NCBI GenBank assembly: GCA_046542845.1
Contig: JBKHAN010000009.1
Coordinates: forward strand, 7,809-71,808
DNA from: SKKC01 sp046542845
GTDB lineage: Bacteria; Spirochaetota; Spirochaetia; DSM-27196; SKKC01
Length of the DNA: 64,000 nucleotides
Reading direction: 5' to 3'
Shown: one piece after another, positions 16,276-25,913 of the stretch
How the letters are laid out: each line of letters opens with the position of its first letter
How positions within the stretch are numbered: the stretch's first letter is position 1
Made by a program: the position numbers and the translations under genes
Notes under the pieces: generated by a model
What the model was told of the DNA's origin: nothing
Database searches by the model: none
Seen by the model: the letters and a program-made list of their open reading frames with translations, nothing else

Positions 16276-16304
16276 TTGACACCGCATATGGAGCTCCATA
16301 GACT
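16276..16304 (+). promoter_or_regulatory. Strong sigma70-type promoter with palindromic operator
   Basis: TTGACA (16276-16281), 17 bases, TAGACT (16299-16304), followed by AAGGAC and the ATG at 16345. A perfect 14-base palindrome, TATGGAGCTCCATA (16287-16300), fills the spacer and touches the -10 box, a classical repressor site. It could also affect the divergent nudC. Confidence 0.6.
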
Positions 16305-16344
16305 TGGGGACGGAGGCGCAGACTTTTAAGGACTGAAACATCAC

Positions 16345-17571
16345 ATGACGTCTTCTGAACAGAAACTACGCGACATTCTCCACCTCGACGCCGAACTAAA
16401 CCGCATACAGGACGTTGACATTCTTCTCGAACGCATTTTATCCGAAGCGCGTCGTGTTGCCGGCGCAGACGCCGGCAGCATCTACGTGAAACGTGACGAT
16501 GAACTGCTCATTACCTACGCGCAGAACGATACCCATCAGGCCAAGTTACCTCCGGGGCATAAACTCATATACAACGTTTTCACGGTTCCCATCAGCAGGA
16601 AGACCATCAGCGGCTACTGCGCGGCTACCGGCGAGCAGGTCAACATACCCGACGTGTACAGAATACCCGAGGAGGCACCGTACGGATTCGACCCGTCGTA
16701 CGACCGCATCAGCAAATACCGCTCAAAATCGATGCTCGCCATTCCGCTGCGTGACCAGAACGGCAACATTCTGGGTGTCATACAACTCATCAACAAGTTG
16801 ATGCCGGACGGCTCGGTCGGCGAGTTCGATGCCGACGATGAGCTTATAACCATGCACTTTGCCACGAACGCAACCGTCGCGCTGCAAAGAGCCCAGATGA
16901 CTCGCGCGATCATTCTCCGGATGATCCGCATGGCCGAGCTGCGCGACCCCAAAGAGACCGGGCCCCACGTCAACCGGGTGGCCGGTTATTCGGTGGAAAT
17001 CTACGAACGCTGGGCGCAACGCCGGGGTCTGGATCCCAACGACATTGATCGCGCGCGCGACAACCTGCGGATGGCGGCAATGCTTCACGATGTCGGGAAG
17101 GTTGCCATTTCAGACGCTATTCTCAAGAAACCCGCCAAGTTTACCGACGAAGAGTTTGCGATCATGAAGACGCACACCTGGATGGGCGCACGCCTGTTCG
17201 CGGACCGTCAATCGGAGTTCGACGACATAGCTGCAGAGGTTGCGATAAGCCACCACGAAAGCTGGGACGGAAAGGGGTATCCAGGTAAGATCGACATGGA
17301 TACCGGGACAGCACTTGAAACCGATGAGACCGGTAACCCGGTCGGGTACAGGGGTAACGAGATACCCATATACGGTCGCATCGTATCAATTGCGGATGTG
17401 TACGACGCCCTGAGTTCCCGCCGGGTCTACAAGCAAGCCTGGTCGGAAGACGACGTCATCGGAGAAATAAAGAAACTCAGCGGCGTCAAGTTTGATCCGG
17501 AACTGGTCGAGTGCTTTCTCGAGGTCCTTCCGAACATACGGCAGATTACCGAGAAGTACAAAGACCCCTGA
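16345..17571 (+). CDS. GAF-HD-GYP domain protein, probable c-di-GMP phosphodiesterase
   Basis: 408 residues: an N-terminal GAF sensor domain (about 10-180) and an HD-GYP domain (about 190-400). Metal and signature residues are intact: HDVGK in the HD motif and HHESWDGKGYP in the GYP motif. An insertion of about 25 residues rich in Asp, Thr and Gly separates GYP from the IPIYGRIVSIADVYDAL segment. Such proteins hydrolyse cyclic di-GMP in the cytoplasm in response to a GAF ligand. No membrane segment is seen. Expression is probably controlled by the palindrome in its promoter. Confidence 0.92.
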   Translation: MTSSEQKLRDILHLDAELNRIQDVDILLERILSEARRVAGADAGSIYVKRDDELLITYAQNDTHQAKLPPGHKLIYNVFTVPISRKTISGYCAATGEQVNIPDVYRIPEEAPYGFDPSYDRISKYRSKSMLAIPLRDQNGNILGVIQLINKLMPDGSVGEFDADDELITMHFATNATVALQRAQMTRAIILRMIRMAELRDPKETGPHVNRVAGYSVEIYERWAQRRGLDPNDIDRARDNLRMAAMLHDVGKVAISDAILKKPAKFTDEEFAIMKTHTWMGARLFADRQSEFDDIAAEVAISHHESWDGKGYPGKIDMDTGTALETDETGNPVGYRGNEIPIYGRIVSIADVYDALSSRRVYKQAWSEDDVIGEIKKLSGVKFDPELVECFLEVLPNIRQITEKYKDP

Positions 17572-17579
17572 TGCCCCGT

Positions 17580-17623
17580 GGCGGGTTTCACGCGACGCCT
17601 GGCTGCAGCCGCGTGTACCCGCC
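17580..17623. terminator. Long stem-loop between convergent genes
   Basis: GGCGGGT (17580-17586) pairs with ACCCGCC (17617-17623), and CACGCG (17589-17594) pairs with CGCGTG (17610-17615), giving a 13-pair stem with a small internal loop between the HD-GYP gene and pntB. There is no T tract, so it may act as a bidirectional block or RNA stabiliser rather than a classical terminator. Confidence 0.5.
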
Positions 17624-17640
17624 GCGAGGGATAGCGCGGT

Positions 17641-19041
17641 TCAGGCCTCCTTGTACGCCTGAACCAGGTCGTCGAGAGCCTTTTTACCGTCCCCGAAGTA
17701 CATAAGCGTATTGTCCAGCGCAAAGAGCGGATTCGCGATTCCGGCGAATCCCGGACTCAGACTGCGCTTGATCACGACGACTGTCCGTGATTTGTCGACG
17801 TCGAGAATTGGCATGCCCGAGATCGGTCCGCCGGCTTCGCGCGCGGAGGGATTCACGACATCGTTGGCACCAATGACAATGGTGACGTCGGTGTTCTTGA
17901 ACGTCGGATTGATCTGATCCATTTCCTTGAGTTTGTCGTAGCTTATTGCCTCTTCGGCGAGCAATACGTTCATATGCCCGGGCATACGTCCTGCCACCGG
18001 GTGTATGCCGAACTCGACCGTTATCTCATCGGCCTCCATTGCCTCGGCAAGCTGCCTGACCGCGGATTGTGCGCGGGCAACCGCCATACCGTAGCCCGGT
18101 ACAAAGACGACGCGACGGGCAGTCTTGAGGATCATGGCAACTTCCTCGGCGTTGGTGCTCTTGATCTTACCGTCGTAGATGTCGTCGGTCGATGCTTTCT
18201 CCGGAATTGCGCCCATGCCGCCGAACAGCACATTCGCAAGCGAGCGGTTCATTGCCTTGCACATGATACGGGTCAGAATGATGCCTGACGCACCAACAAG
18301 CGACCCTGACACGATCAGGATGGTGTTTGAAAGCACGAACCCGGTCGCGGCCGCGGCAAGCCCCGAATAGGAGTTGAGAAGCGCTATGACGATCGGCATA
18401 TCAGCGCCGCCGATCGGCACGACGAGCAACAGTCCGAGCAGACCGGCCACAGCCGAAAGGACCCAGAACAGCGACATGTCGGCCGGGTTCATGATCACCA
18501 TGATCGCGCCGGCAACCGTCGCGCCTGCGACGAGTAACTTGACAATCTGCTCGCCCTTATACCTGACCGGCTGCTCGGTGACGAGCCCCTGCAGTTTCGC
18601 GAAGGCGACAACGCTTCCGGTGAAAGTCACCGCGCCAATAATGGCACTGAGAACCGTCGCGATCGAGACCTGCATGGAGAGCTCGGTGGCACCCGCGCCG
18701 CTTATGATCCCCACCGCCTGCATAAGCGCGACTGCAGCAACGAGGACGGAAGCCCCACCGCCGAAACCGTTGAACAGTCCAACCAGCTGCGGCATGGCTG
18801 TCATTTTGATTGTCAGCGCAAGTACGGCACCAATAACGGTGCCTCCGGCTATTCCTGAAATCAGCACAGTCGTATTGAGCACCTGCTGATCGACGAGGGT
18901 CACAACGACGGCGATGAGCATTGCCACAGCGCCGAGAACGTTTCCCCGGACCGCACTTCGCGGATGGGTGAGGCCCTTCAGACCGAGGATGAACAATACT
19001 GCGGCGACAAGATACGCGAGGTTAACAAAATCAAATGTCAT
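17641..19041 (-). CDS. pntB: NAD(P) transhydrogenase beta subunit
   Basis: 466 residues: about eight to nine membrane helices in the first 260 residues, then the NADP(H)-binding domain III. Its nucleotide site appears as GYGMAVARAQSAVRQL, followed by HPVAGRMPGHMNVLLAEE and the DVTIVIGANDVVNPSA segment typical of PntB. It completes the proton-translocating transhydrogenase that uses the proton gradient to make NADPH from NADH. It is the last gene of a three-gene operon, 10 bp after the small alpha subunit. Confidence 0.95.
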   Translation of the reverse strand: MTFDFVNLAYLVAAVLFILGLKGLTHPRSAVRGNVLGAVAMLIAVVVTLVDQQVLNTTVLISGIAGGTVIGAVLALTIKMTAMPQLVGLFNGFGGGASVLVAAVALMQAVGIISGAGATELSMQVSIATVLSAIIGAVTFTGSVVAFAKLQGLVTEQPVRYKGEQIVKLLVAGATVAGAIMVIMNPADMSLFWVLSAVAGLLGLLLVVPIGGADMPIVIALLNSYSGLAAAATGFVLSNTILIVSGSLVGASGIILTRIMCKAMNRSLANVLFGGMGAIPEKASTDDIYDGKIKSTNAEEVAMILKTARRVVFVPGYGMAVARAQSAVRQLAEAMEADEITVEFGIHPVAGRMPGHMNVLLAEEAISYDKLKEMDQINPTFKNTDVTIVIGANDVVNPSAREAGGPISGMPILDVDKSRTVVVIKRSLSPGFAGIANPLFALDNTLMYFGDGKKALDDLVQAYKEA

Positions 19042-19051
19042 AACCGGTCCC

Positions 19052-19330
19052 CTACTTCTTGAACTTCTTGAGCATGCGATGAGTCACGAGAAATCCGCCC
19101 ACAACGTTTGTGGTCGCGAACACGAGCGCGGTAATGCCGAGCACGGCTGCCAGCGGGCTGCTGCCGGACCCGCTCGCGACGATTGCTCCGACCAGGGTGA
19201 TACCGGAAATTGCGTTTGAACCGGACATAAGTGGCGTATGGAGAATAGGCGGCACTTTGGTTATGACTTCAAACCCGACAAATACCGCCAGGACAAAAAC
19301 CGTTAATATCATTACGAAACTGGTATCCAT
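19052..19330 (-). CDS. pntA2: NAD(P) transhydrogenase alpha subunit, membrane part
   Basis: 92 residues with three membrane helices, corresponding to the C-terminal membrane part of E. coli PntA. The segment TPLMSGSNAISGI is characteristic of domain II. The split alpha subunit (soluble part encoded separately 7 bp upstream) is the three-gene arrangement known from Rhodospirillum and other bacteria. Confidence 0.93.
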   Translation of the reverse strand: MDTSFVMILTVFVLAVFVGFEVITKVPPILHTPLMSGSNAISGITLVGAIVASGSGSSPLAAVLGITALVFATTNVVGGFLVTHRMLKKFKK

Positions 19331-19337
19331 ACCGTGT

Positions 19338-20480
19338 TTACTCCTTTCCGTACGCGGACTTCAGGAACTGCCCGCGAATCTCGCCCTCACGAATGACGAG
19401 CGTCGCGTCGGTTATCTCGTCGCTGAGATCAAGTGTAAGCGTACCATCTGCAATGACGTTCTGCAGAAAGGTAATCATGTTCTTGCTGTACAGCTGCGAT
19501 GCGCTCCCTGCCATATCCGAGACGAGATTCAGCGGTCCAATGATCGTGACTCCGTGTGCGGTGACGGTCTCGCCGGGCTTCGTCAGTTCGCAGTTCCCTC
19601 CACGCTCGGCGCCAAGGTCAACAATGACCGAGTTGGACTGCATGCCGGCAACCATTTCCTCGGTCACCAGGCGGGGAGCCGGCTTTCCGGGAACCGCAGC
19701 AGTGGTGATAACGACGTCGCTGTCGGCAAGGACGGTTTTCATCATTTCCCGCTGCTTCTCGTAGAACGCCTCGTCCATTTCTTTCGCGTAGCCGCCCGAG
19801 CCTTCCGCGCCGTCGCCGAGGTCGAGCTCTACAAACTTTGCACCAAGACTTTCGGCCTGCTCTTTCGCGGCGCTGCGTACATCGTAGGCACTCACGACAG
19901 CACCGAGACGCTGAGCCGTGGCAATCGCCTGCAATCCGGCAACTCCGACGCCGACGATAAAGACCTTCGCCGGAACGATCGTCCCTGCTGCGGTCATCAT
20001 CATGGGAAACATCTTCGGGAGCGTCGTCGCTGCAGTCAGCACAGCCTGATATCCGGCGAGGTTTGCCATGGATGAAAGCACGTCCATACTCTGCGCGCGG
20101 GTAATGCGGGGAATGAGCTCCATGGCGAACAGCGAGCCTTGCCCGTGGACGAGCGCATCAAACGAGGAGTGCGTGCGATAGGGGTCCGCGAGACCGACCC
20201 ACAGCTGACCTGCACGACCGACTTCGAGCTCGGCACCTCCGTCGGCCGCCGCAGCGCAACGAACCGTCGATATGACTTCGCAATCGGCGAGGATCGACGG
20301 GCGATCGCTCAATTCGGCGCCCTTTCCCTCGTACTCCTCGTCTGTATATCCGGCCGCTACTCCAGAGCCTCGTTCGACGCGAACTTTGCAGCCAAGCTTC
20401 GTCAAAAAGGAAACGTGGGCCGGGACAACGGCTACACGCTTCTCCCCGGGTGCCGTTTCCTTAAGCACACCTACAATCAT
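19338..20480 (-). CDS. pntA1: NAD(P) transhydrogenase alpha subunit, NAD-binding part
   Basis: 380 residues from the ATG at 20480, chosen since AAGGAG lies 9 bases upstream; a TTG at 20504 would place that site inside the gene. Start MIVGVLKETAPGEKRVA matches the alanine dehydrogenase/PntA N-terminal domain. The NAD site is VGVGVAGLQAIATAQRLGA (residues about 165-183), followed by the mobile-loop region with Gly/Ala-rich DGAEGSGGYAKEM. It binds NAD(H) and works with pntA2 and pntB. Confidence 0.95.
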   Translation of the reverse strand: MIVGVLKETAPGEKRVAVVPAHVSFLTKLGCKVRVERGSGVAAGYTDEEYEGKGAELSDRPSILADCEVISTVRCAAAADGGAELEVGRAGQLWVGLADPYRTHSSFDALVHGQGSLFAMELIPRITRAQSMDVLSSMANLAGYQAVLTAATTLPKMFPMMMTAAGTIVPAKVFIVGVGVAGLQAIATAQRLGAVVSAYDVRSAAKEQAESLGAKFVELDLGDGAEGSGGYAKEMDEAFYEKQREMMKTVLADSDVVITTAAVPGKPAPRLVTEEMVAGMQSNSVIVDLGAERGGNCELTKPGETVTAHGVTIIGPLNLVSDMAGSASQLYSKNMITFLQNVIADGTLTLDLSDEITDATLVIREGEIRGQFLKSAYGKE

Positions 20481-20555
20481 GATGAGACACTCCTTTTCGT
20501 TCAAAGGTTAACTCGAGCAGGGTATCAGGTTATACAGGTATACGCCATGCGTTAT

Positions 20556-22055
20556 TCACATCTCGTGATGCAGAATCAGATCCGCGACAATTTTTCCGCC
20601 GCTGACGACCAATGGCATTCCACCGCCGGGGTGGCAGCTTCCACCACAGAAATACAGACCCCGGTACCGTTTCGACCGGTTCGGGTGGCGCATGAAGGCT
20701 GCGGTCCGGCTGTTGGAGGAAATCCCGTACAGAGATCCCCGGTAGCTTCTCGTGCGTTCAGCGATATCTGCAGGTGTCATGACCCGTTCGGTCTGTATGT
20801 ACGGCTCGATATCAAATCCGATTCGAGATGATATGGTTGCGAGAACCGCCGTTCGAGCTCGCTGCGTCTCCGCCACCCAGTCCTGCCCGTCGTCGTACGG
20901 GGCGTTGATCAGGACAAACCAGTTCTCGCCGTGTTCCGGTGCGTCGTCGGGGGAGGACTTCGAGGTTATGTTGACGTATACCGTGGGGTCATTTGGAGTG
21001 ACACGGTCGTCGAAAATCTGCTGGAACTCCCGTCGATAGTCGCGCGAGAAGAAAATGTTGTGATGCGTCAGTTCCGGGCACGATCGATTCACACCCCAGT
21101 AAAATACCAGTGCCGAGGAGCTCGGCTCAAGCGACTCGTAGCGAAGGAGCTCCGGTGCTTCTGATTCGCCGAGCAGATCCCGATAGGCAATCGTGACATC
21201 CGCGTTGCAGACCACAGCGTGAGCCGGTACGTGCGCTCCGTCGACGCTGACCCCTGTTACCCTCCGGTGACGACGGTCCTGTGACCATGTTATGCGTTCG
21301 ACCCGCTTCTCCACGTGTATATGAACGCCGAGCTCACGCGCGAGCTGCTCAAGCGCCCGGGGCACAGCGTGTATACCTCCGGCAACCGCGTACGCGCCAC
21401 CTCGATACTCTACGTGGGGTATGATGTTCAGAGTCGCCGGAGTTCGAAACGGACTCGAACCGTTATAGGTCGCATAGCGCTCAAACAGCTGCCGGGCATG
21501 AGGGGTCTCAAAGTACCGCTCCACAGCTTCGGCCATGGTGCGAAACGGATCGATACCCGGCAAGCGAAACAGCGATGCAAGGAACCCGATGCGCAGATAC
21601 GAGGAGGCCTCGTGAAGGCTGCGATTGAGAAACATGTCGGCAGCAATCGCGTGGATTCTGCTTGAGTAGTCGAGAAAACGCTTCAGGTTGCCGGGATGTT
21701 CGCCGGTGGCGTTGGAAAGCTCTTCTGCGAACTTCTCTTCGTCTGCCCACGCGCTGAAGGTTACTCCGTCCGGGTAGAAGTAGCGGCACACTTCGGGCAG
21801 CGGTATCAGCTCGACATAGTCCGACAGATCCCTTCCGGCCGCCATGAACAGCTCTTCGAAGACCTTGGGCATGGTAAACAGAGACGGGCCGGTGTCGAAG
21901 CGATATCCGTCCTGCGCCATACTGCCGGCTTTCCCCCCGACGGTATCCGACGCTTCGTATACCGTCACATGCCAGTCCCGTGCGGCAAGCCGTATGGCGG
22001 CTGAAAGTCCCCCGAGACCGGCTCCGATCACGACAGCCGTGCGTTTGTCACTCAT
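20556..22055 (-). CDS. CrtI-family carotenoid desaturase/isomerase
   Basis: 499 residues. The N-terminal FAD site is VVIGAGLGGLSAAIRLA (8-24), then EASDTVGGKAGS and FDTGPSLFTMP, all typical of phytoene-desaturase-like enzymes. The C-terminal FAD-contact motif is GLYFCGGSCHPGGGMPLV. The family includes phytoene and diapophytoene desaturases and CrtD-type 3,4-desaturases. No phytoene synthase lies next to it, though a polyprenyl synthase is 10 kb away. Reaction is not fixed by sequence alone. Pigmented cells are plausible. Confidence 0.85.
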   Translation of the reverse strand: MSDKRTAVVIGAGLGGLSAAIRLAARDWHVTVYEASDTVGGKAGSMAQDGYRFDTGPSLFTMPKVFEELFMAAGRDLSDYVELIPLPEVCRYFYPDGVTFSAWADEEKFAEELSNATGEHPGNLKRFLDYSSRIHAIAADMFLNRSLHEASSYLRIGFLASLFRLPGIDPFRTMAEAVERYFETPHARQLFERYATYNGSSPFRTPATLNIIPHVEYRGGAYAVAGGIHAVPRALEQLARELGVHIHVEKRVERITWSQDRRHRRVTGVSVDGAHVPAHAVVCNADVTIAYRDLLGESEAPELLRYESLEPSSSALVFYWGVNRSCPELTHHNIFFSRDYRREFQQIFDDRVTPNDPTVYVNITSKSSPDDAPEHGENWFVLINAPYDDGQDWVAETQRARTAVLATISSRIGFDIEPYIQTERVMTPADIAERTRSYRGSLYGISSNSRTAAFMRHPNRSKRYRGLYFCGGSCHPGGGMPLVVSGGKIVADLILHHEM

Positions 22056-22115
22056 TGTAGATCGCCGTACTCCTTGAAAACAGTCCTTGCGACGACACGA
22101 CCGCGCTGCGCCGCC

Positions 22116-23660
22116 CTACGGGGCTACCGCTCGTATTTCCTCGACAAGCGCTCGATGCGAAGGTCGCCCGAGAGCAGACTGGTCTTCCGGCAGCCAGCGC
22201 TCGGCCTCGAACAAACCATGGAAATACTTAGCCTCCAGCACACGCCGTGCCGACCGGGCCACCCGCTCGGCTGTAATCCGGCCGTCTGCTACGGCGTCGC
22301 GTATGGCATCACGTGCCACCACCGCGCTGCCCGGTTGCAATAGAATATCGCTTCCTGCGACGACAGCGGCAACTGCAAGTTCGGCGCCCGAAAAACGCGA
22401 GGTCACCGCTTCCATAACCAGGCTGTCGGTTACAATGAGACCTTCGAAGCCCATCTCGTCCCTGAGCAGGCCCTCAAGCGCGGCCTGACTCAGCGTTACC
22501 GGGATGCCTTCTCCAAATACGTTTGGAAGATCGATGTGGGCAGACATGATACCGTCTACCCCAGCCTCGACAGCGCTCCGAAAGGGTGGAAGTTCCACTT
22601 CCTGCAGACGTTCCCGATCGTGGGTAAGGACGACCCGCTCAAGATGGCTGTCCTCGTAGCTGTCACCGTGACCCGGGAAATGCTTGACGACTGAGACCAC
22701 GTTTTCGTCCTGCAGGCCGGCGATCATCTGCACGACCATCTCCGATACCAGTTGCGGATCCGAGCCAAAAGCTCAACTGCCTATGACGGTATTCCGTGGA
22801 TTGGTGAGTACATCTGCCACGGGCGCGAGATTCATGTTTATTCCGAGCGCACGCATCTCCTCGGCCATCGCGCGACCGACCCGGTATGCGTATTCCGCGT
22901 TCCCGGTGCGCCCGATCGCCTGAGCCGAAGGAAATCTGGTCGCGGTCATGCCGGAGTTCTGCGTAAGCCGACTTACAATGCCGCCTTCCTGATCGGTCGC
23001 GATAAAGAGTGGTGTATCCGCAATTCCTTGAAGCGCTGTGGTGAACTCCCTCGTCTGATCGGGATCGGCGATATTCTGTCCAAAGAGAATTATGCCCCCG
23101 GGCCGTACATCCGCCAGATCCGTACGGATTCGATCCGTCACAGATAAAACCGGACGGGATCGCTCGTCGAAGATATAGGACGGCATGAGCATCTGACCGA
23201 TCTGCTCGTCAAGCGACATCTCGTCGAGCCGCAGCGCCGCAAGACGCCTGGCTCGCTCCCGCCTCATTGCCTGCGTCATTCGATCGTCGTCGTACGGGAG
23301 CGTCTCAAGCGCAGGCATGGCAGCTTCCTCCGTCCCCGACGAAGGAGATTCATCCATGTCGTCACCGGGAACAACTGCGCCGCCCGTATCGGCCTCCGGC
23401 GCTTCGGCGTCCGGCGTTTCGGCCTCTGCCGCCGCCTCGTCGGTCTCGTCTCGGGTATCCGCTTCTTCGGTATCCTCGGGGTCCTCTTCCCCTCCATCCG
23501 GCCTTGCAGATTCTCGTGAATCCGTCTCGGTATCCGGAGTCTCGTCGTCTTCGAAAACGTCTTGCGAGGGAACCTCGCGGCCGGCAGGCATCCCGGCACA
23601 CGCACCGATAGCGGCGAGTACGACCAGGGCGGTCAGAACAAAACGCGCACGTCTCAACAC
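22116..23660 (-). pseudogene. GH3 beta-N-acetylhexosaminidase lipoprotein, interrupted by in-frame TGA
   Basis: Reads as one frame of about 514 codons except for a TGA at 22773-22775. Upstream part: signal peptide with lipobox (AIGAC at about residue 20), a very acidic Asp/Glu/Thr linker (about 35-100), then GH3 sequence with DQEGGIVSRL. Downstream part continues without frame change: AFGSDPQLVSEM, KHFPGHGDS and GLIVTDSLVMEAV with the nucleophile Asp. The TGA replaces the Arg of the NagZ pattern IG-x-R-x-FG; a single C-to-T change in CGA explains it. NagZ enzymes remove N-acetylglucosamine from peptidoglycan fragments. Either a real nonsense mutation, a sequence error, or rare readthrough. 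Confidence 0.85.
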
Positions 23661-23675
23661 CTCACGGAACTCCCT

Positions 23676-24506
23676 CTACTTCAGAAGACTGTGGAAACGA
23701 CCACCGGAACGATTGATAATCGTGTCGACGATCCACGGAGCGAGCCTGTCGAGGACAAGAAGCAACCAGCCTTTGGAAGTAAGGATACGACGGTTTTTCC
23801 GGCGATCGGCTACGAACAGGACCTCGGCCGCGACATCGCGCTGCGTCATGTCGTGTTTGCGCTTCGAATGCATGACAGACCCGTCCGCGTTGTATATCTC
23901 CTTGTCCGGATCGTTCTCGGTAAACCCGACGTATAGTATGCCGACGTGCAGTCCGGTACCGGATGTTTCGGCCCGTATGGACTGCGCGAGCGCCGTTAAC
24001 GCCATTTTCGCCGCCGAATATATGGATATTCCGGGAAAGCCCCTCATGCCGGAGACACTCGAAACGAATACAACGCTGCCGCGATTCTGTATAAGGTGCG
24101 GAAGAAAGGCCTGCGTCGCGACCGAAGAGCCAATGACGTTCGTGCGCAACACACTTTCAAGCACGTCGACCTGTATGTCACCGAATGCCCCCCGCATGGA
24201 CGTTCCAGCGTTATTGATGAGAATGTCGCATCCCGACAGTTCGTCCGCGGCGTTCCTGAGCGCCGTGGCGGTGGCAGGATCACAAATATCACCGACGACG
24301 ACCCGAACGCTGCCGCCCTTTTCCCGCAAGGCCTGTGCTACATCGTTGAGTTTTGCCTCGTTTCGTCCGTGCAGAACGACTCGTGCACCCGCCTCTACAC
24401 ACAAGTGCGCCGTTTCACGGCCTATACCACGGCTGGAACCGGTAATAACAACAGTCTTTCCCGCGAGATTCCGGAATCTGCGAGAAAGCGAAGAGGTATT
24501 GGACAT
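23676..24506 (-). CDS. Short-chain dehydrogenase/reductase
   Basis: 276 residues from an ATG with AGGAG upstream. Classical SDR motifs: nucleotide site TGSSRGIG (about 22-29), NNAG (about 97-100), catalytic Ser in VSSVSG and YSAAK (Tyr and Lys). A C-terminal hydrophobic stretch (WLLLVLDRLAPWIVDTII) is like that of membrane-associated SDRs acting on lipids. It probably reduces a ketone or oxidises an alcohol using NADP(H); the substrate is unknown. It lies 15 bp upstream of the broken GH3 gene. Confidence 0.88.
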   Translation of the reverse strand: MSNTSSLSRRFRNLAGKTVVITGSSRGIGRETAHLCVEAGARVVLHGRNEAKLNDVAQALREKGGSVRVVVGDICDPATATALRNAADELSGCDILINNAGTSMRGAFGDIQVDVLESVLRTNVIGSSVATQAFLPHLIQNRGSVVFVSSVSGMRGFPGISIYSAAKMALTALAQSIRAETSGTGLHVGILYVGFTENDPDKEIYNADGSVMHSKRKHDMTQRDVAAEVLFVADRRKNRRILTSKGWLLLVLDRLAPWIVDTIINRSGGRFHSLLK

Positions 24507-24548
24507 GCACTGTACTCCTGCCTGGATTGTAGCACGGTCGGACTGGGA

Positions 24549-25223
24549 TTAGAACAGTTCGTAGGACCTGATCGTTCGTATTTGAACCGCAGTGCGCACG
24601 GTAGCGGTGTATCGCCCGTTGCGGATACCGAGCACCGGCGGCTGTGACAACACGACGTCCGCTGTGATTTCCGCCGGCCGATTTGCGGTTTCACGGCGAG
24701 CCTGGACGATTACCGAGCGCACGACCGCGTCCCGGATCGCGTCCTCTATCCCTGAAGGACCGCGGAAATAGGACGCGCTTCCTGTAGCCGAGGACCGGGC
24801 AACACCGGAGCCAAGAAAACGGGCACGGGAGAAGTGCTGTTCGGAGTTCGGGGAGAAGGAGAAAACACCGTACAGGCGTCCGTCTGCCTCTCGAACCTGC
24901 CGGGTTCGCAGGCCGCGGTCCCCCGAGGGAATTTGCGCTCTGAGCGTCACCTCAGACCGGGCTTCGACCCGGCGGAGCGGCTCCTCGGGGACAGCGGTAA
25001 CGCGAAAGCCGTAGGCCATTCCGCTGAACACAAACCGTGCGGTTTCGAGCAGACGCCGCGCCCCCGCTTCGGCGCTCCAACGCGCACTTTCGGATGCCGA
25101 AAGAAAGGGTTCAAGTTCGGCCCAAAGCTCGGCCTGAAACGGAGTTTCCGACGCTCGGGATGGCGCCGCGACAAAGGCGCAAAACATACACAGGAACGCA
25201 CAGACCAAAATGCGATGGCTCAC
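24549..25223 (-). CDS. Secreted protein of unknown function, LPP20-like
   Basis: 224 residues starting at a GTG. A signal peptide (residues 1-24, ending APSRASE) directs it out of the cytoplasm. The rest is an alpha/beta mix with repeated Arg-rich helices and a strand pattern (VTAVPEEPLRRVEARSEVTL) reminiscent of LPP20/FlgT-like outer-envelope proteins, but I do not recognise a firm family. It is 45 bp downstream of the rhomboid gene on the same strand. Confidence 0.6.
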   Translation of the reverse strand: MSHRILVCAFLCMFCAFVAAPSRASETPFQAELWAELEPFLSASESARWSAEAGARRLLETARFVFSGMAYGFRVTAVPEEPLRRVEARSEVTLRAQIPSGDRGLRTRQVREADGRLYGVFSFSPNSEQHFSRARFLGSGVARSSATGSASYFRGPSGIEDAIRDAVVRSVIVQARRETANRPAEITADVVLSQPPVLGIRNGRYTATVRTAVQIRTIRSYELF

Positions 25224-25268
25224 AAATTCAGATATCGGCAGACGGACCGCTCTGCTGCAGACGATTCC

Positions 25269-25913
25269 CTACTCGCGTCCGAAAAATATCCTGATCGAAT
25301 TTATGTTCAACCGTACAAGCAGGTACAGGAAGGCTGCCAGAAAACCTGCGAGGTGGGTCAGGTGCGCAACGCCACTGCCCGGAGTTGTAAGCCCCCGAAA
25401 CAGTTCAAGCGCAGTAAAGCCGAGCACAAGCACCGGCGCTTTCATGGGAATGATCGCGAACAGAAAAATGACCGAGTCCGGGAAGAAGGTAGCATAGGCC
25501 AGCAGGGTGGCGAATACGGCGCCCGAAGCGCCCAGCAGCTGTATCTGCGACAATCCTGTAACCCAGTAGATACCCAGTGACAGAACGCCCGCCACGAACC
25601 CGGAAAACAGATAGAACACAAGGAACTCTGTTGATCCGATCCGTTGCTCCACGTTCGATCCGAATATGAAAAGGCCAAACATATTAAAGAGTATGTGCCC
25701 CCAGCCAAACGGTGAGTGTACAAACATGTAGGTGAAGGGTTGCCAGAACATGCGTCCGTAGACCGTCTCCACAGGATTCATGGCAAGGACGTACAAGAAA
25801 TCCGGAACAAAGTTTGTAATAGCGTACACAAGCACATTCGCCCCGACAAGCCACAGCACGGCGTTATACTGTCGGTAGGCGAAGGGCCGACGCAGTAAAG
25901 ATCTGTTGTTCAT
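25269..25913 (-). CDS. Rhomboid family intramembrane serine protease
   Basis: 214 residues, six membrane helices. The catalytic dyad is present: Ser in GASGAVFA and His in HLTHLAGF. The HILFN motif of helix 2 provides the oxyanion-side residues, and the L1-like WQPFTYMFVH segment is also present. The ATG at 25913 is used; longer upstream extensions are not rhomboid-like. It cleaves membrane protein substrates within the bilayer. Confidence 0.9.
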   Translation of the reverse strand: MNNRSLLRRPFAYRQYNAVLWLVGANVLVYAITNFVPDFLYVLAMNPVETVYGRMFWQPFTYMFVHSPFGWGHILFNMFGLFIFGSNVEQRIGSTEFLVFYLFSGFVAGVLSLGIYWVTGLSQIQLLGASGAVFATLLAYATFFPDSVIFLFAIIPMKAPVLVLGFTALELFRGLTTPGSGVAHLTHLAGFLAAFLYLLVRLNINSIRIFFGRE

